A stretch of 64,000 bases of DNA from DASULK01 sp036278255 (GTDB taxonomy: Bacteria > Actinomycetota > Actinomycetes > Mycobacteriales > Micromonosporaceae), in the NCBI GenBank assembly GCA_036278255.1, contig DASULK010000231.1, forward strand, positions 1-64,000, in the 5' to 3' direction. Both the position numbers and the translations under genes were made by a program. Numbering within the stretch: position 1 is the first letter of the stretch; each line of letters opens with the position of its first letter. The notes beneath the pieces are model-generated. The model saw nothing but the letters and a program-made list of their open reading frames with translations. It was not told where the DNA came from and searched no databases. Of the stretch, positions 34,297 through 42,706 are shown piece after piece.

Positions 34297-34818
34297 TCAG
34301 CCGCGCCGGCAGGTGCGGTGGGTGCTCCAGAGGTGGCAGATCAGAAAAAGCTTGCGTTCGAACTGCGGGTCGCGGCCGAACATCTCGCCGTCGTAGGGGG
34401 CCGGCAGCCGGTGGACCGACTCGTCCCGGCAGTAGACGGCGATGACGGTACGTCGCTGCCAGCGCTCGGCCCGTACATCGGTCACCAGTGCCCAGGGCGT
34501 GAAGCCGTCACGGGTGGGAGGAAAGCGGTGCACCCCCGACCGGTCCAGGCGCACCCTGGAGCAACGGCCGATGACCAGTGCGCTCAGCACGGCGACCGGC
34601 AGCGGCGCGAACGCCAGCCAGCCGACATCCGGCCAGCCGGCAGTGACAATGATGCCCAGCAGCCCGGAGGAGGCCGCCACCAGCAGCACCACGCTGCCCG
34701 CCGCCCCCGCCCCCAGCCCGCGTAGCAACATCTGACGCCAGGTCGGACGGAATGTGGCCAGCACCGGTATGTGATGCCGGCCGCGATACGCCACCCGTAG
34801 CCGGAACCGTGTCCGCAT
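34297..34818 (-). CDS. Membrane protein, hypothetical
   Basis: A 173-residue protein with a basic N-terminus, two adjacent transmembrane helices (GSVVLLVAASSGLLGIIVTA; LAFAPLPVAVLSALVIG) and a soluble C-terminal part (HRFPPTRDGFTPWALVTDVRAERW, HRLPAPYDGEMFGRDPQFERK). This layout resembles PH-like membrane proteins of actinobacteria, but I cannot name a family with certainty. Confidence 0.75.
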   Translation of the reverse strand: MRTRFRLRVAYRGRHHIPVLATFRPTWRQMLLRGLGAGAAGSVVLLVAASSGLLGIIVTAGWPDVGWLAFAPLPVAVLSALVIGRCSRVRLDRSGVHRFPPTRDGFTPWALVTDVRAERWQRRTVIAVYCRDESVHRLPAPYDGEMFGRDPQFERKLFLICHLWSTHRTCRRG

Positions 34819-34884
34819 GCCCTGCTAACGACCCCGTTCCCCGTTGGTAATCACAGCGGACGGGTGTGGGCCTACGGTGGGGGC

Positions 34885-35304
34885 ATGGCTGTTGATAAGA
34901 GCACGCTTCCGAGCAGCGATGACGAGTGGCGGGTGCGCCTGTCGCCCGAAGAGTTCCGGGTACTGCGCCAGGGCGGAACCGAACCTCCGTTCACCGGCGA
35001 GTACCTCAACACGAAGACACCGGGGATCTACCACTGCCGCGCCTGCGGCGCCCAACTCTTCGCCAGCGACACCAAGTTCGACTCCGACTGCGGTTGGCCC
35101 AGCTTCGACCAGGCGTTGCCGGGCTCGGTCCGCTACGTCGAGGACCGCTCGCACGGGATGATCCGTACGGAGGTGCGCTGCGCTACCTGCGACTCGCATC
35201 TCGGGCACCGCTTCGAGGGGGAGGGGTACACCCCCAAGGACACTCGCTACTGCATCAACTCCGTGGCGATGCATCTCGAGCCGCAGGGACAGCAACCGCG
35301 CTAA
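34885..35304 (+). CDS. msrB: Peptide-methionine (R)-S-oxide reductase
   Basis: A 139-residue MsrB. It has CRACG and CATCD zinc-binding pairs, the CGWPSF signature, GHRFEGEGY (usually GHVFxDGP in other members) and the catalytic Cys in RYCINSVAM. It reduces methionine-R-sulfoxide in proteins using thioredoxin. ATG 34885 is preceded by ggtggggg; an upstream in-frame ATG at 34864 is less likely. Confidence 0.95.
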   Translation: MAVDKSTLPSSDDEWRVRLSPEEFRVLRQGGTEPPFTGEYLNTKTPGIYHCRACGAQLFASDTKFDSDCGWPSFDQALPGSVRYVEDRSHGMIRTEVRCATCDSHLGHRFEGEGYTPKDTRYCINSVAMHLEPQGQQPR

Positions 35305-35389
35305 TCCGGGCAGAATCCGCATTTCACTGCGAAATCGCCATCACTGCCGCAAGCTGTCCTCAGGTAGCCCATTCAGGAGGTATGTGGCG

Positions 35390-35650
35390 ATGGCGATCTG
35401 TGAATCTTGTGGCAACGATTACTGGATGGCGTTCGAGGTGCGGACGACCAGCGGTGACACCCACACCTTCGACTCATTCGAGTGCGCGATCCAGAAGATG
35501 GCACCGATCTGTGAGCACTGCCAGACGCGGATCATCGGGCACGGGGTGGAGCTGTCCGGGCGGTTCTTCTGCTCCGCGCACTGCGCCCGGTCGGTCGACG
35601 CGGAGCAGGGCGCGAAGATCCGCGACGCCGTCGGCGCGCACCCCGGCTGA
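35390..35650 (+). CDS. Small zinc-ribbon protein, hypothetical
   Basis: An 86-residue protein with CESCGNDYW at the N-terminus, CEHCQTRIIGHGVEL in the middle and FFCSAHCAR late, so three Cys pairs able to bind one or two zinc ions. AGGAGG lies 9 bases ahead of ATG 35390. The start at GTG 35384 seems too close to that site. Conserved-looking but of unknown role. Confidence 0.8.
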   Translation: MAICESCGNDYWMAFEVRTTSGDTHTFDSFECAIQKMAPICEHCQTRIIGHGVELSGRFFCSAHCARSVDAEQGAKIRDAVGAHPG

Positions 35651-35667
35651 TCCAACGCTCATGCAGG

Positions 35668-35707
35668 CCGGGGGCCGGGCTGGGGGCTGCCCGCCCCCGG
35701 CCCCCGG
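35668..35707 (+). terminator. Hairpin terminator
   Basis: A perfect 12-bp stem ccgggggccggg (35668-35679) / cccggcccccgg (35696-35707) follows the zinc-ribbon gene and precedes the ElaA-type gene. Confidence 0.6.
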
Positions 35708-35731
35708 TCGTTGCCCGCCTAGGCTCGCGGA

Positions 35732-36199
35732 GTGCAGAAGCAGGAAATCGAACTCCGTGTCGCATCCTTCACCGACCTCGCCCCCCGTACCCTCTACGAC
35801 CTGCTGCGGTTACGGGTCGATGTCTTCGTGGTCGAGCAGGAATGCCCCTACCCGGAGCTGGACGGGCGTGACACCGAGCCGGGCACGCTGCACCTGTGGC
35901 TGGAACTGCATGGCACCCCGATCGCATACCTGCGCCTTCTCGACGACGGTGAGGTACAGCGGATCGGTCGGGTGGCTGTCGCCAAACAGGCACGCGGCCG
36001 GGGGTTCGCCGCCCGGCTGGTGGCACAGGCGCTGACCATCACCGGGCAGCACCCGTGCGTGCTGGACGCACAAACCTATCTGGTCAGCTTCTATGCGGGG
36101 TTCGGGTTCCACACGACGGGGCCCGAGTACGTCGAGGACGGCATCCCTCACCTGCCGATGCGTCGCGACCCGGCCGGCATCCCTCCCCTACTCCGTTAG
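35732..36199 (+). CDS. ElaA-type GNAT acetyltransferase
   Basis: A 155-residue GNAT protein. LYDLLRLRVDVFVVEQECPYPELDGRD is the ElaA hallmark (the VFVVEQ..P..DxD loop), and RIGRVAVAKQARGRGFAARL the acetyl-CoA loop. FYAGFGFHTTGPEYVEDGIPH closes it. The acceptor substrate is unknown. GTG 35732 start; the stop codon lies in the left arm of a bidirectional terminator. Confidence 0.9.
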   Translation: MQKQEIELRVASFTDLAPRTLYDLLRLRVDVFVVEQECPYPELDGRDTEPGTLHLWLELHGTPIAYLRLLDDGEVQRIGRVAVAKQARGRGFAARLVAQALTITGQHPCVLDAQTYLVSFYAGFGFHTTGPEYVEDGIPHLPMRRDPAGIPPLLR

Positions 36200-36245
36200 G
36201 AAGGGGCCGTTCCTCTACCGAAAACGGTAAAAGAGGCCCCTTCCT
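36198..36245. terminator. Bidirectional terminator between ElaA-type gene and hemQ
   Basis: A perfect 11-bp outer stem aggaaggggcc (36198-36208) / ggccccttcct (36235-36245) contains an inner taccg-aaaa-cggta hairpin and T/A-rich flanks, between convergent stop codons. Confidence 0.8.
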
Positions 36246-36249
36246 GGCG

Positions 36250-36975
36250 TCACGGTAGGGCGGCGACCAGTTCGGGGATGCTCCGGCGGCGGCCGGTGTA
36301 GAAGGGAACCTCGTCGCGGACGTGCAGACGGGCCCTCGAAGCCCGCAGGTCCCGCATCAGGTCCAGGATCCGGTGCAGTTCCTCCGCCTCGAAAGCGAGC
36401 ATCCACTCGTAGTCGCCGAGCGCGAACGACGGGACGGTGTTGGCGCGCACATCGGGGTAGCCGCGCGCCATCCGGCCATGCTCGGCGAGCATCTCGCGCC
36501 GCTCGGCATCCGGCAGCAGGTACCACTCGTATGACCGCACGAACGGGTAGACGCAGACGTAGGCGCGGGGCTCTTCACCGGCCAGGAACGCCGGGATGTG
36601 GCTCTTGTTGAACTCGGCTGGCCGGTGCAGCGCCAACTGCGACCAGACCGGGGCCAGATGACGCCCCAGCGCCGTGCGCCGCAGCCGCGCATACGCCTCC
36701 TGCAGCGCATCGCTGGAGGGCGCATGCCACCAGATCATCAGGTCGGCGTCGGCGCGCAGCCCGGACACGTCGTAGCTGCCGCGTACCACCACGTCCTTGG
36801 TCGCCAGCTCCTCGAAGAGTGTCTCCACCTCGCTGGCGAGGCTGTCACGCAACGCGGGCAGCGGGTCGGCCGCTCGGAACACCGACCACATGGTGTAGCG
36901 GATCGTCTCGTTCAACTCGCGCAGCCGTGCCGCGTTGGTCTGCTCCACGGCCGCCGCCTCGCTTCGCTCGCTCAT
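36250..36975 (-). CDS. hemQ: Coproheme decarboxylase (HemQ/ChdC)
   Basis: A 241-residue chlorite-dismutase-fold protein catalysing the last step of the coproporphyrin-dependent heme pathway: two H2O2-dependent decarboxylations of coproheme III. LNETIRYTMWSVFR opens the domain, CVYPFVRSYEWYLLPDAER contains the catalytic Tyr region, and MLAEHGRMARGYPDVRANT the heme-ligating His. FALGDYEWMLAFEAEELHRI is the second half. It overlaps the oxidase gene upstream by 4 bases and is cotranscribed with it. Confidence 0.95.
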   Translation of the reverse strand: MSERSEAAAVEQTNAARLRELNETIRYTMWSVFRAADPLPALRDSLASEVETLFEELATKDVVVRGSYDVSGLRADADLMIWWHAPSSDALQEAYARLRRTALGRHLAPVWSQLALHRPAEFNKSHIPAFLAGEEPRAYVCVYPFVRSYEWYLLPDAERREMLAEHGRMARGYPDVRANTVPSFALGDYEWMLAFEAEELHRILDLMRDLRASRARLHVRDEVPFYTGRRRSIPELVAALP

Positions 36976-38429
36976 GATCTCGTTCCTTCCACACCAGCCA
37001 GGACCTCATCCGCGGCGGTCTCGCCGGAGCGTATACACACCGGGATGCCCACCCCGTCGTAGCCGGCGCCGGCCAACGCCAGCGTCGGATACGTCGACCG
37101 TAGCGCGCTCCGGGTGGCCGCCACCCGCTCCGGGTGCCCGGGGGCGTACTGCGGCAGCGCCCCGCCCCAGCGCTGCACATGGCTGGCCAGCGGCGGCGGC
37201 ACGGCCGCCGAGCCCAGCAGCCCGACCAGTTCCCGATGCACCGCGGCGACCAACTCCTTGTCGGGGCGCTGCAGTAGGTGTTCTTCACCATGCCGGCCGA
37301 TCGAGGCGCGCACCAACGCGACCCCGTCCGGTCGGCGCAGCTGCGCCCACTTGTTGGTGAAGAAGGTAGCCGCCTTGATCAGCATGCCCTCGACCGAAGG
37401 GACCAGAAAGCCGGACATTTCCGGTAGCTGCGCCGCTGGCAGGGCGAGGCTGATCAGGGCGATGCTGGCGTAGTCAAGCCCCCCCACCAGTCCGGCCACT
37501 TCGGCGTCGACGGCGGCGAGCAGCCGGGCCGCCGGACGCGCCGGCAGCGCCAGCACGACGGCGTCGGCCTCCACCAGCTCCTCGCTCCCCGGGTCGGCCG
37601 GGTTCCCGTCGGATCCGCCCGCATCGAGCGGCCCGCGTTTCGGGCCGATCGCCAAGCGCCACCCGGTGGGCGTGGGCAGCAGTTCGCGTACTGCCGTCCC
37701 GAGCCGGAGACGTGCCCCGCTGGCCTGCGCAGCGGCGGTCACCAGCCGGCTCATCCCCCCCGTCACCGTGGCGAAGACCGGTGCACCCGGCGGACGGGGT
37801 GACGCCGCGAACGCAGCGCGTACCGCACCGGTCAAGGTGTGCTCGGTGCGGGCGGCCCGCGCCAGTCCGGCCATCGTGGCGGTCAACGACAGCGCATCGG
37901 CCCGCCCGGCGTACACCCCACCCAACATGGGATCAACCAGTCGGTCGACCACCTCGTCGCCCAACCGCCGCCGTACCAGATCGCCGACGGTCACGTCCTC
38001 ATCGGGGCCGAGCAGCGGGTGGCCCTCGTCGCGGTCCCGCTCCGCCTCCGGTCTCGCGACGGCGGCCACCTTCTCCAGATCCCCGGGTACGCCCACCAGG
38101 GTGCCCGCTGGCACCGGTCGCAGTTCACCGTCGATGACGATGGCGGCCTGCCCGATCGCGGGATGCACGAGCGCATCGGCCAGCCCGACCCGGCGGGCCA
38201 GCGCGACCGCCGCGGAGTCACCGCCGGCGGGGTCACGGGTCAGGAACGCCTCGGCGCCCAACTCGATCGAAGATCCGGCCAGCGAGCCGGTGCGCAGCTT
38301 GCCTCCCAGGGCACCGGACTGCTCGTACACGGTGATGTCGGTCCCATCGGGCGCCCGGTCATGCAGCCGCAGTGCGGCGGCGATCCCGCTGATACCCCCG
38401 CCGATCACGGCGATGCGCAGCTCTGGCAC
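36972..38429 (-). CDS. hemY: Coproporphyrinogen III oxidase (HemY/CgoX type)
   Basis: A 485-residue FAD protein. IAVIGGGISGIAAALRL is the FAD-binding GxGxxG, followed by VYEQSGALGGKLRT and the late GAGYDGVGIPVCIRSG motif. In actinobacteria, with HemQ present, this enzyme makes coproporphyrin III from coproporphyrinogen III (CgoX role) rather than protoporphyrin. A Gly/Asp-rich insert (about residues 260-280) is present. It overlaps hemQ by ATGA and lies 75 bases after hemE. Confidence 0.92.
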   Translation of the reverse strand: MPELRIAVIGGGISGIAAALRLHDRAPDGTDITVYEQSGALGGKLRTGSLAGSSIELGAEAFLTRDPAGGDSAAVALARRVGLADALVHPAIGQAAIVIDGELRPVPAGTLVGVPGDLEKVAAVARPEAERDRDEGHPLLGPDEDVTVGDLVRRRLGDEVVDRLVDPMLGGVYAGRADALSLTATMAGLARAARTEHTLTGAVRAAFAASPRPPGAPVFATVTGGMSRLVTAAAQASGARLRLGTAVRELLPTPTGWRLAIGPKRGPLDAGGSDGNPADPGSEELVEADAVVLALPARPAARLLAAVDAEVAGLVGGLDYASIALISLALPAAQLPEMSGFLVPSVEGMLIKAATFFTNKWAQLRRPDGVALVRASIGRHGEEHLLQRPDKELVAAVHRELVGLLGSAAVPPPLASHVQRWGGALPQYAPGHPERVAATRSALRSTYPTLALAGAGYDGVGIPVCIRSGETAADEVLAGVEGTRS

Positions 38430-38504
38430 GGTTGCCAGCCTGCCAGGTCGCGGAGACTGATCCGCCGCCGGCCCATCCCGCTGTGATCCCGGGCAAGGAG
38501 GGAA

Positions 38505-39587
38505 TCAGCGGGCGGAGACGGCGTGGACGAGTTCGACGACGCGGGTCAGCACCGCGGGATCGGTCTCGGGCAGCACCCCGTGGCCCAAGTTGAACACGTG
38601 CCCCGGCGCCGCCCGCCCCTCAGCCAGGATGCGCCGCACCTCGGCCTCGATCACCGGCCACGGCGCGAAGAGCACCGCAGGGTCGAGGTTGCCCTGGACC
38701 GCATGGTCGGGCCCGATCCGGGTGGTAGCGATGTCCAGCGGGGTACGCCAGTCCACCCCGATCACCTCAGCGCCCGCCTCGGTCATCGCGCCGAGCAGCT
38801 CCGCGGTGCCCACACCGAAATGGATCCGGGGCACACCGGCCTTGTCGAGCCCCTGAAGCACGGCGGTCGAGTGCGGCAGCACATAGCGGCGGTAGTCGGC
38901 CTCGGAGAGCGCACCCACCCACGAGTCGAAGAGCTGCACCGCCGAGACACCGGCTGCGATCTGGATACGGAGAAACTCCCGCGTGATCTCGGCCAGCCGA
39001 CCGCAGAGGGCATGCCAGAGCTCGGGATCGCCGTACATCAAAGCCTTGGTCTTGGCATGGTTGCGGGACGGCCCGCCCTCGATGAGGTAGCTGGCCAGGG
39101 TGAACGGAGCACCGGCGAAGCCGATCAACGGGGTGGCGCCCAGCTCCGCGACGAGCATCCGGACCGCCTCGTCCACGTAGGAGACGTCGGCCAGGGTGAT
39201 CGGACGCAGCCGATCCAGATCGGCGGCGCTCCGCAGCGGCTCGGCTATCACGGGACCGGTGCCGGGCACGATGTCCAGGTCGATCCCGGCAGCGGCGACC
39301 GGCACCACGATGTCGCTGAAGAGAATCGCCGCGTCGACGCCGTGCCGTCGGACGGGCTGCAGAGTGATCTCGCAGACCAGCTCGGGTCGACGACAGGACT
39401 CCAGCATCGGGATGCCGGCCCGAACCTGCCGGTACTCGGGCAGCGACCGGCCCGCCTGACGCATGAACCACACCGGGGTGTGCGGCACGGGTTCGCGCCG
39501 GCAGGCACGGACGAACGCCGAGTCGGCGGGAGTGGGACTTCCGTCTCGGGCGGTGCTGCCCGCAATCGTGGTATCCATCGGCGCCAT
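38505..39587 (-). CDS. hemE: Uroporphyrinogen decarboxylase
   Basis: A 360-residue HemE that decarboxylates the four acetate chains of uroporphyrinogen III. PVWFMRQAGRSLPEYR holds the conserved arginines. ILFSDIVVPVAAAGID (catalytic Asp), LIGFAGAPFTLASYLIEG and HFGVGTAELL complete the signature. It is first in the heme block hemE-hemY-hemQ, all on the minus strand. ATG 39587 chosen; ATG 39578 is the alternative. Confidence 0.95.
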   Translation of the reverse strand: MAPMDTTIAGSTARDGSPTPADSAFVRACRREPVPHTPVWFMRQAGRSLPEYRQVRAGIPMLESCRRPELVCEITLQPVRRHGVDAAILFSDIVVPVAAAGIDLDIVPGTGPVIAEPLRSAADLDRLRPITLADVSYVDEAVRMLVAELGATPLIGFAGAPFTLASYLIEGGPSRNHAKTKALMYGDPELWHALCGRLAEITREFLRIQIAAGVSAVQLFDSWVGALSEADYRRYVLPHSTAVLQGLDKAGVPRIHFGVGTAELLGAMTEAGAEVIGVDWRTPLDIATTRIGPDHAVQGNLDPAVLFAPWPVIEAEVRRILAEGRAAPGHVFNLGHGVLPETDPAVLTRVVELVHAVSAR

Positions 39588-39722
39588 CGTGCCACGCCCG
39601 CCGTTCGCTCCGGCCCGCCGGCCCGACTTCGGTGCGCTGCGCCATGAACTCACCCGTACACCCGGCGCGCCGGAGCGGCCGGCGTTCCCCGATCCGGCCG
39701 CTATGTTGCATAAGCTGCAGAC

Positions 39723-40352
39723 ATGTCGCCCCCGACCGTGCTCCCCGAGACGTTCGCCCGTGCGGTGACCGCGTTACGCACGGCGACGCCCCGGGAGGAG
39801 ATCCTTCTGGAAGAGGTGAGGGCTCCGCAACGGTTGGCACCGTACGCGTTTGCGCTCAGCGCGACCGTGACGCGGGCGGGCGACGAGGTGGCCACCGGAC
39901 GTCTCATCCTGCTGCACGACCCTGCGGGCCACGAGGCCTGGAAGGGGAGTCTGCGCCTGGTCACCTACGTGGCCGCCGACCTGGAGGTCGATATCGTCGC
40001 CGATCCGCTGCTGCCAACAGTGGGGTGGAGCTGGCTGACCGACGCGCTCGATGCGCAGGATGCCACCTACGCCGCGATCGGTGGCACCATCACCCGGACC
40101 TTGTCGACCCGCTTCGGGGAGTTGGCCGGGCCCCCCACCGCCGGCGATATCGAGATCCGGGCGTCCTGGACGCCGTGCGACACCGACCTGCGGGCTCACC
40201 TGCTGGCCTGGTGCGCCCTCCTCTCCTCAGCCGCAGGTTTGCCGCCGCCCGGTGTCTCCGCACTCCCCGATCGTCGTCCGGCCAGCTCTCCCCCACCGTT
40301 TCGGGCCCTCCTGTCACGGTTGGATCGGCGATTCCCGACCGCCCACCCCTGA
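39723..40352 (+). CDS. DUF3000 domain protein
   Basis: A 209-residue protein of the DUF3000 family, recognised from ETFARAVTALRTATPREEILLEEV, WKGSLRLVTYVAADLEVDIVADPLLPTVGWSWL and ASWTPCDTDLRAHLLAW. The family is actinobacterial, often near hemE and ribonuclease D as here. No function is established. Divergent from hemE. Confidence 0.88.
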   Translation: MSPPTVLPETFARAVTALRTATPREEILLEEVRAPQRLAPYAFALSATVTRAGDEVATGRLILLHDPAGHEAWKGSLRLVTYVAADLEVDIVADPLLPTVGWSWLTDALDAQDATYAAIGGTITRTLSTRFGELAGPPTAGDIEIRASWTPCDTDLRAHLLAWCALLSSAAGLPPPGVSALPDRRPASSPPPFRALLSRLDRRFPTAHP

Positions 40353-40374
40353 GGCTTCCGCCGCCGAACGAGAA

Positions 40375-40405
40375 GCGCCCGCCAGGTACCGGTACCGGCG
40401 GGCGC
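40375..40405. terminator. Bidirectional hairpin terminator
   Basis: A perfect 9-bp stem gcgcccgcc (40375-40383) / ggcgggcgc (40397-40405) closes over a loop that is itself palindromic (ggtaccggtacc). It lies between the DUF3000 gene and the convergent proline-rich protein gene. Confidence 0.75.
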
Positions 40406-40427
40406 CCTGCAGGAGGTTCGGTGTTCG

Positions 40428-41330
40428 TCAGAGGTAGCGGTCGGCCTCCTCGCAGACCTTGTCGGCCTCCTTCATCGCCTTGTCGTAGGCGCTCCTGTTT
40501 CCAGCATTGGCTGCCGCCCCCGCTTCGCCGAGCAGATGGAGGCACTTGGAGATGACCTGCTTCTGCCGCTCCAACTCGTCACGCTGGTTCTCGGTGCCCT
40601 TCAGGTTCTGCTCCACGGCATCGATCTTCTCGGTGGCCTTCTCCACGTCCTGCTTGAGGCCATCGATCTCCTTCTGCTGCGCCGCGATGGTGGTGTCCCG
40701 GTCGGCCACCTGGGCGGTGAGATCCTTGCGGGTGTTGGTCAACTCGTTGGACTTGGTCACGAAGAGACCGGTCATCACCCCGCCGGCCACGAAGAGCAGG
40801 ACCGCGACGATCGCGAGGACCAGGGCCGCCCGCCCCTTACGAGGTGCGGCGGGCGGGGCGCCGTAGGGCGCACCGGGCATCGGGCCGAACGACCCGTGCG
40901 CCATCGGGCCGGCCGAGTACGGTGGCTGACCGGGCGCCGGCATCCCGGGGGGGGCACTGACCGGCGGGCCGGATACCGGACTACCGAAGGGCGGGGCGGA
41001 GGAAGGGCCTACCGGACCCGCCTCCGGGATGTATCCGGCCCCCGGGTGGCCGGGGGCGGCGACGGGCGGCATCACGATGGTCCGCTCCTCCGGCTGCGGG
41101 TAGCCGCCGCCCGGTGAATAGTCAGACGGCGGCGGCCCGGACACCGGCGCTGTCGGATACGGCTGGGCCACGGGCTGCGGCGGCACCGGATATCCGGTAG
41201 CGGGCGACACCGAGCCGGGCGGCATCGTGTAGGCCTGCTCACCGGGCGGGACGGACGGCTGGGGCGGGACGGGCGGCGGGGGCGGAGCGCCTGACTGCGG
41301 TCCATCGGGGCCGGTGGGCGGGTAGGACAT
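40428..41330 (-). CDS. Proline-rich membrane protein with coiled coil
   Basis: A 300-residue protein in three parts: ~165 residues of Pro/Gly/Ala-rich low-complexity sequence (cytoplasmic), one transmembrane helix (AALVLAIVAVLLFVAGGVMTGLFV), and an extracytoplasmic coiled coil (ELTNTRKDLTAQVADRDTTI onwards, ~195-260) ending in a segment with two Cys. It shares the Pro-rich/TM/coiled-coil layout with the protease at 41459, 128 bases upstream, suggesting they act together at the membrane. Function unknown. Confidence 0.8.
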   Translation of the reverse strand: MSYPPTGPDGPQSGAPPPPPVPPQPSVPPGEQAYTMPPGSVSPATGYPVPPQPVAQPYPTAPVSGPPPSDYSPGGGYPQPEERTIVMPPVAAPGHPGAGYIPEAGPVGPSSAPPFGSPVSGPPVSAPPGMPAPGQPPYSAGPMAHGSFGPMPGAPYGAPPAAPRKGRAALVLAIVAVLLFVAGGVMTGLFVTKSNELTNTRKDLTAQVADRDTTIAAQQKEIDGLKQDVEKATEKIDAVEQNLKGTENQRDELERQKQVISKCLHLLGEAGAAANAGNRSAYDKAMKEADKVCEEADRYL

Positions 41331-41458
41331 GTTTCCTCCAGTAAGGCTCGCGCACCGCGGTGGCTCCGGCAGGGCGGGCGGGACCGGCGGTCCGGCGCGA
41401 AGGGGTCGTAGCAGAATCTGGTCGCTTGCGTAGATCAGTCGGTAGCGGACGAGCCCGA

Positions 41459-42490
41459 TCAGCAGATCTTGAATTCGTCACAGGCCGTTTTGATCGGCAC
41501 GGCCAGGCCGATGCCCTCAGCGTCCTGACGCTTAGCGGTCGCGATACCGACCACCTCCTTCGCCCCGTTGATCACGGGGCCTCCCGAGTTGCCCGGGTTG
41601 ATCGGAGCATCGAACTGAATCACCTCGCCGGGCATGCCGGGAAGCTTTCGCTGGGCACTCACGACGCCCGTCGTCACACTGTCCTCGAGTCCGAGCGGAG
41701 CCCCCACGACGATGATCTGCTGCCCGGCCTTGGCCGGCGTCTCGGCGGTGACCAGCCCGGTGAACTTGGCGTCGGTCGTCAGTTGAGCAACATCATTCGT
41801 CTCGTCCACTTCCACAATGGTGGCGGCAAAGCGTTGGTCTCTCCGCTCAAGGAAGACCTTCCGCTCACCGCTTTCCCATACCGCCTGCACAACGTGCCAG
41901 TTGGTGAAGAGGTTGGTGCCACCGTCGGGGGTCGGCTTGCCGACCGCAAAAGCCGTCCCGGTGAACTCCCCTGCGGCGACCCGGAAGACGCTGGGCAGGA
42001 CGGCGCTGGCGATCGCCTCAGGGTTGAAGGCCTTTCCGGCCTGCTGCTCCAATTCGTCGGTACGCCCCTCCAACGCCTCGAACCGGCTGCTGTCGTCGGA
42101 CTGGGCCTCGGCCAGTTGGCGTTTGGTGGCCGCGAGCCGGTCCGAGAGCTGCTGGATCTGCAGGGCCTGGAAACCGGCCATCAGCAGCAGGACGAGGGCG
42201 AGCCCGAGCGCGACCAGGCCGGGCCAGGCGGGCTGACGCCTCCCCGGCACGGTGACACCGGGGGGTGGGGAAGCGATGGGCGGACCGGAGGCTGCCGGCG
42301 GGGCGGGGGCGCCGGGCACCGGTTGGCCGGGAACGGCGGCCCGGCCGGCGGTGGGGGCCGTGGGCGGAAATGGCGGCTGCGGCGCCGATCCGGGATATGA
42401 GTGGGGATGAACCGGAGGCTGACCCGGTATGGGCATGGCCGGACCGGGCCCCGTCCCCGGTCGCTGATTCGGGTCATACTCCGTCGTCAT
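41459..42490 (-). CDS. Membrane-anchored trypsin-like serine protease
   Basis: A 343-residue protease. A Pro-rich N-terminus (~90 residues) precedes a transmembrane helix (LVALGLALVLLLMAGFQAL), a coiled coil (QIQQLSDRLAATKRQLAEAQ) and a chymotrypsin-fold domain with His in FTNWHVVQ, Asp in DETNDVAQL and Ser in NPGNSGGPV. It is HtrA-like in sequence but has no PDZ domain. It is probably a surface quality-control or sensing protease; the substrate is unknown. Confidence 0.88.
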   Translation of the reverse strand: MTTEYDPNQRPGTGPGPAMPIPGQPPVHPHSYPGSAPQPPFPPTAPTAGRAAVPGQPVPGAPAPPAASGPPIASPPPGVTVPGRRQPAWPGLVALGLALVLLLMAGFQALQIQQLSDRLAATKRQLAEAQSDDSSRFEALEGRTDELEQQAGKAFNPEAIASAVLPSVFRVAAGEFTGTAFAVGKPTPDGGTNLFTNWHVVQAVWESGERKVFLERRDQRFAATIVEVDETNDVAQLTTDAKFTGLVTAETPAKAGQQIIVVGAPLGLEDSVTTGVVSAQRKLPGMPGEVIQFDAPINPGNSGGPVINGAKEVVGIATAKRQDAEGIGLAVPIKTACDEFKIC

Positions 42491-42706
42491 GCGTAAACGC
42501 TCTCCCCTAGACGTTCGCTACAGAATGACATCATCGGTCAAATCTCCGGCGATAAACGCGTCGGTGGACCGTACCTGCATCAATGCGGTTTGTCTCGCCC
42601 AATGTCCGGATCGGTACCTTACCCAGCCCCCCGTCGCCCTGGCAGGTGGTCCGGCACACCGGGCCAGCTGCGCCGGGTGGTCCCCACCGCCGACTAAGGT
42701 TGCGAG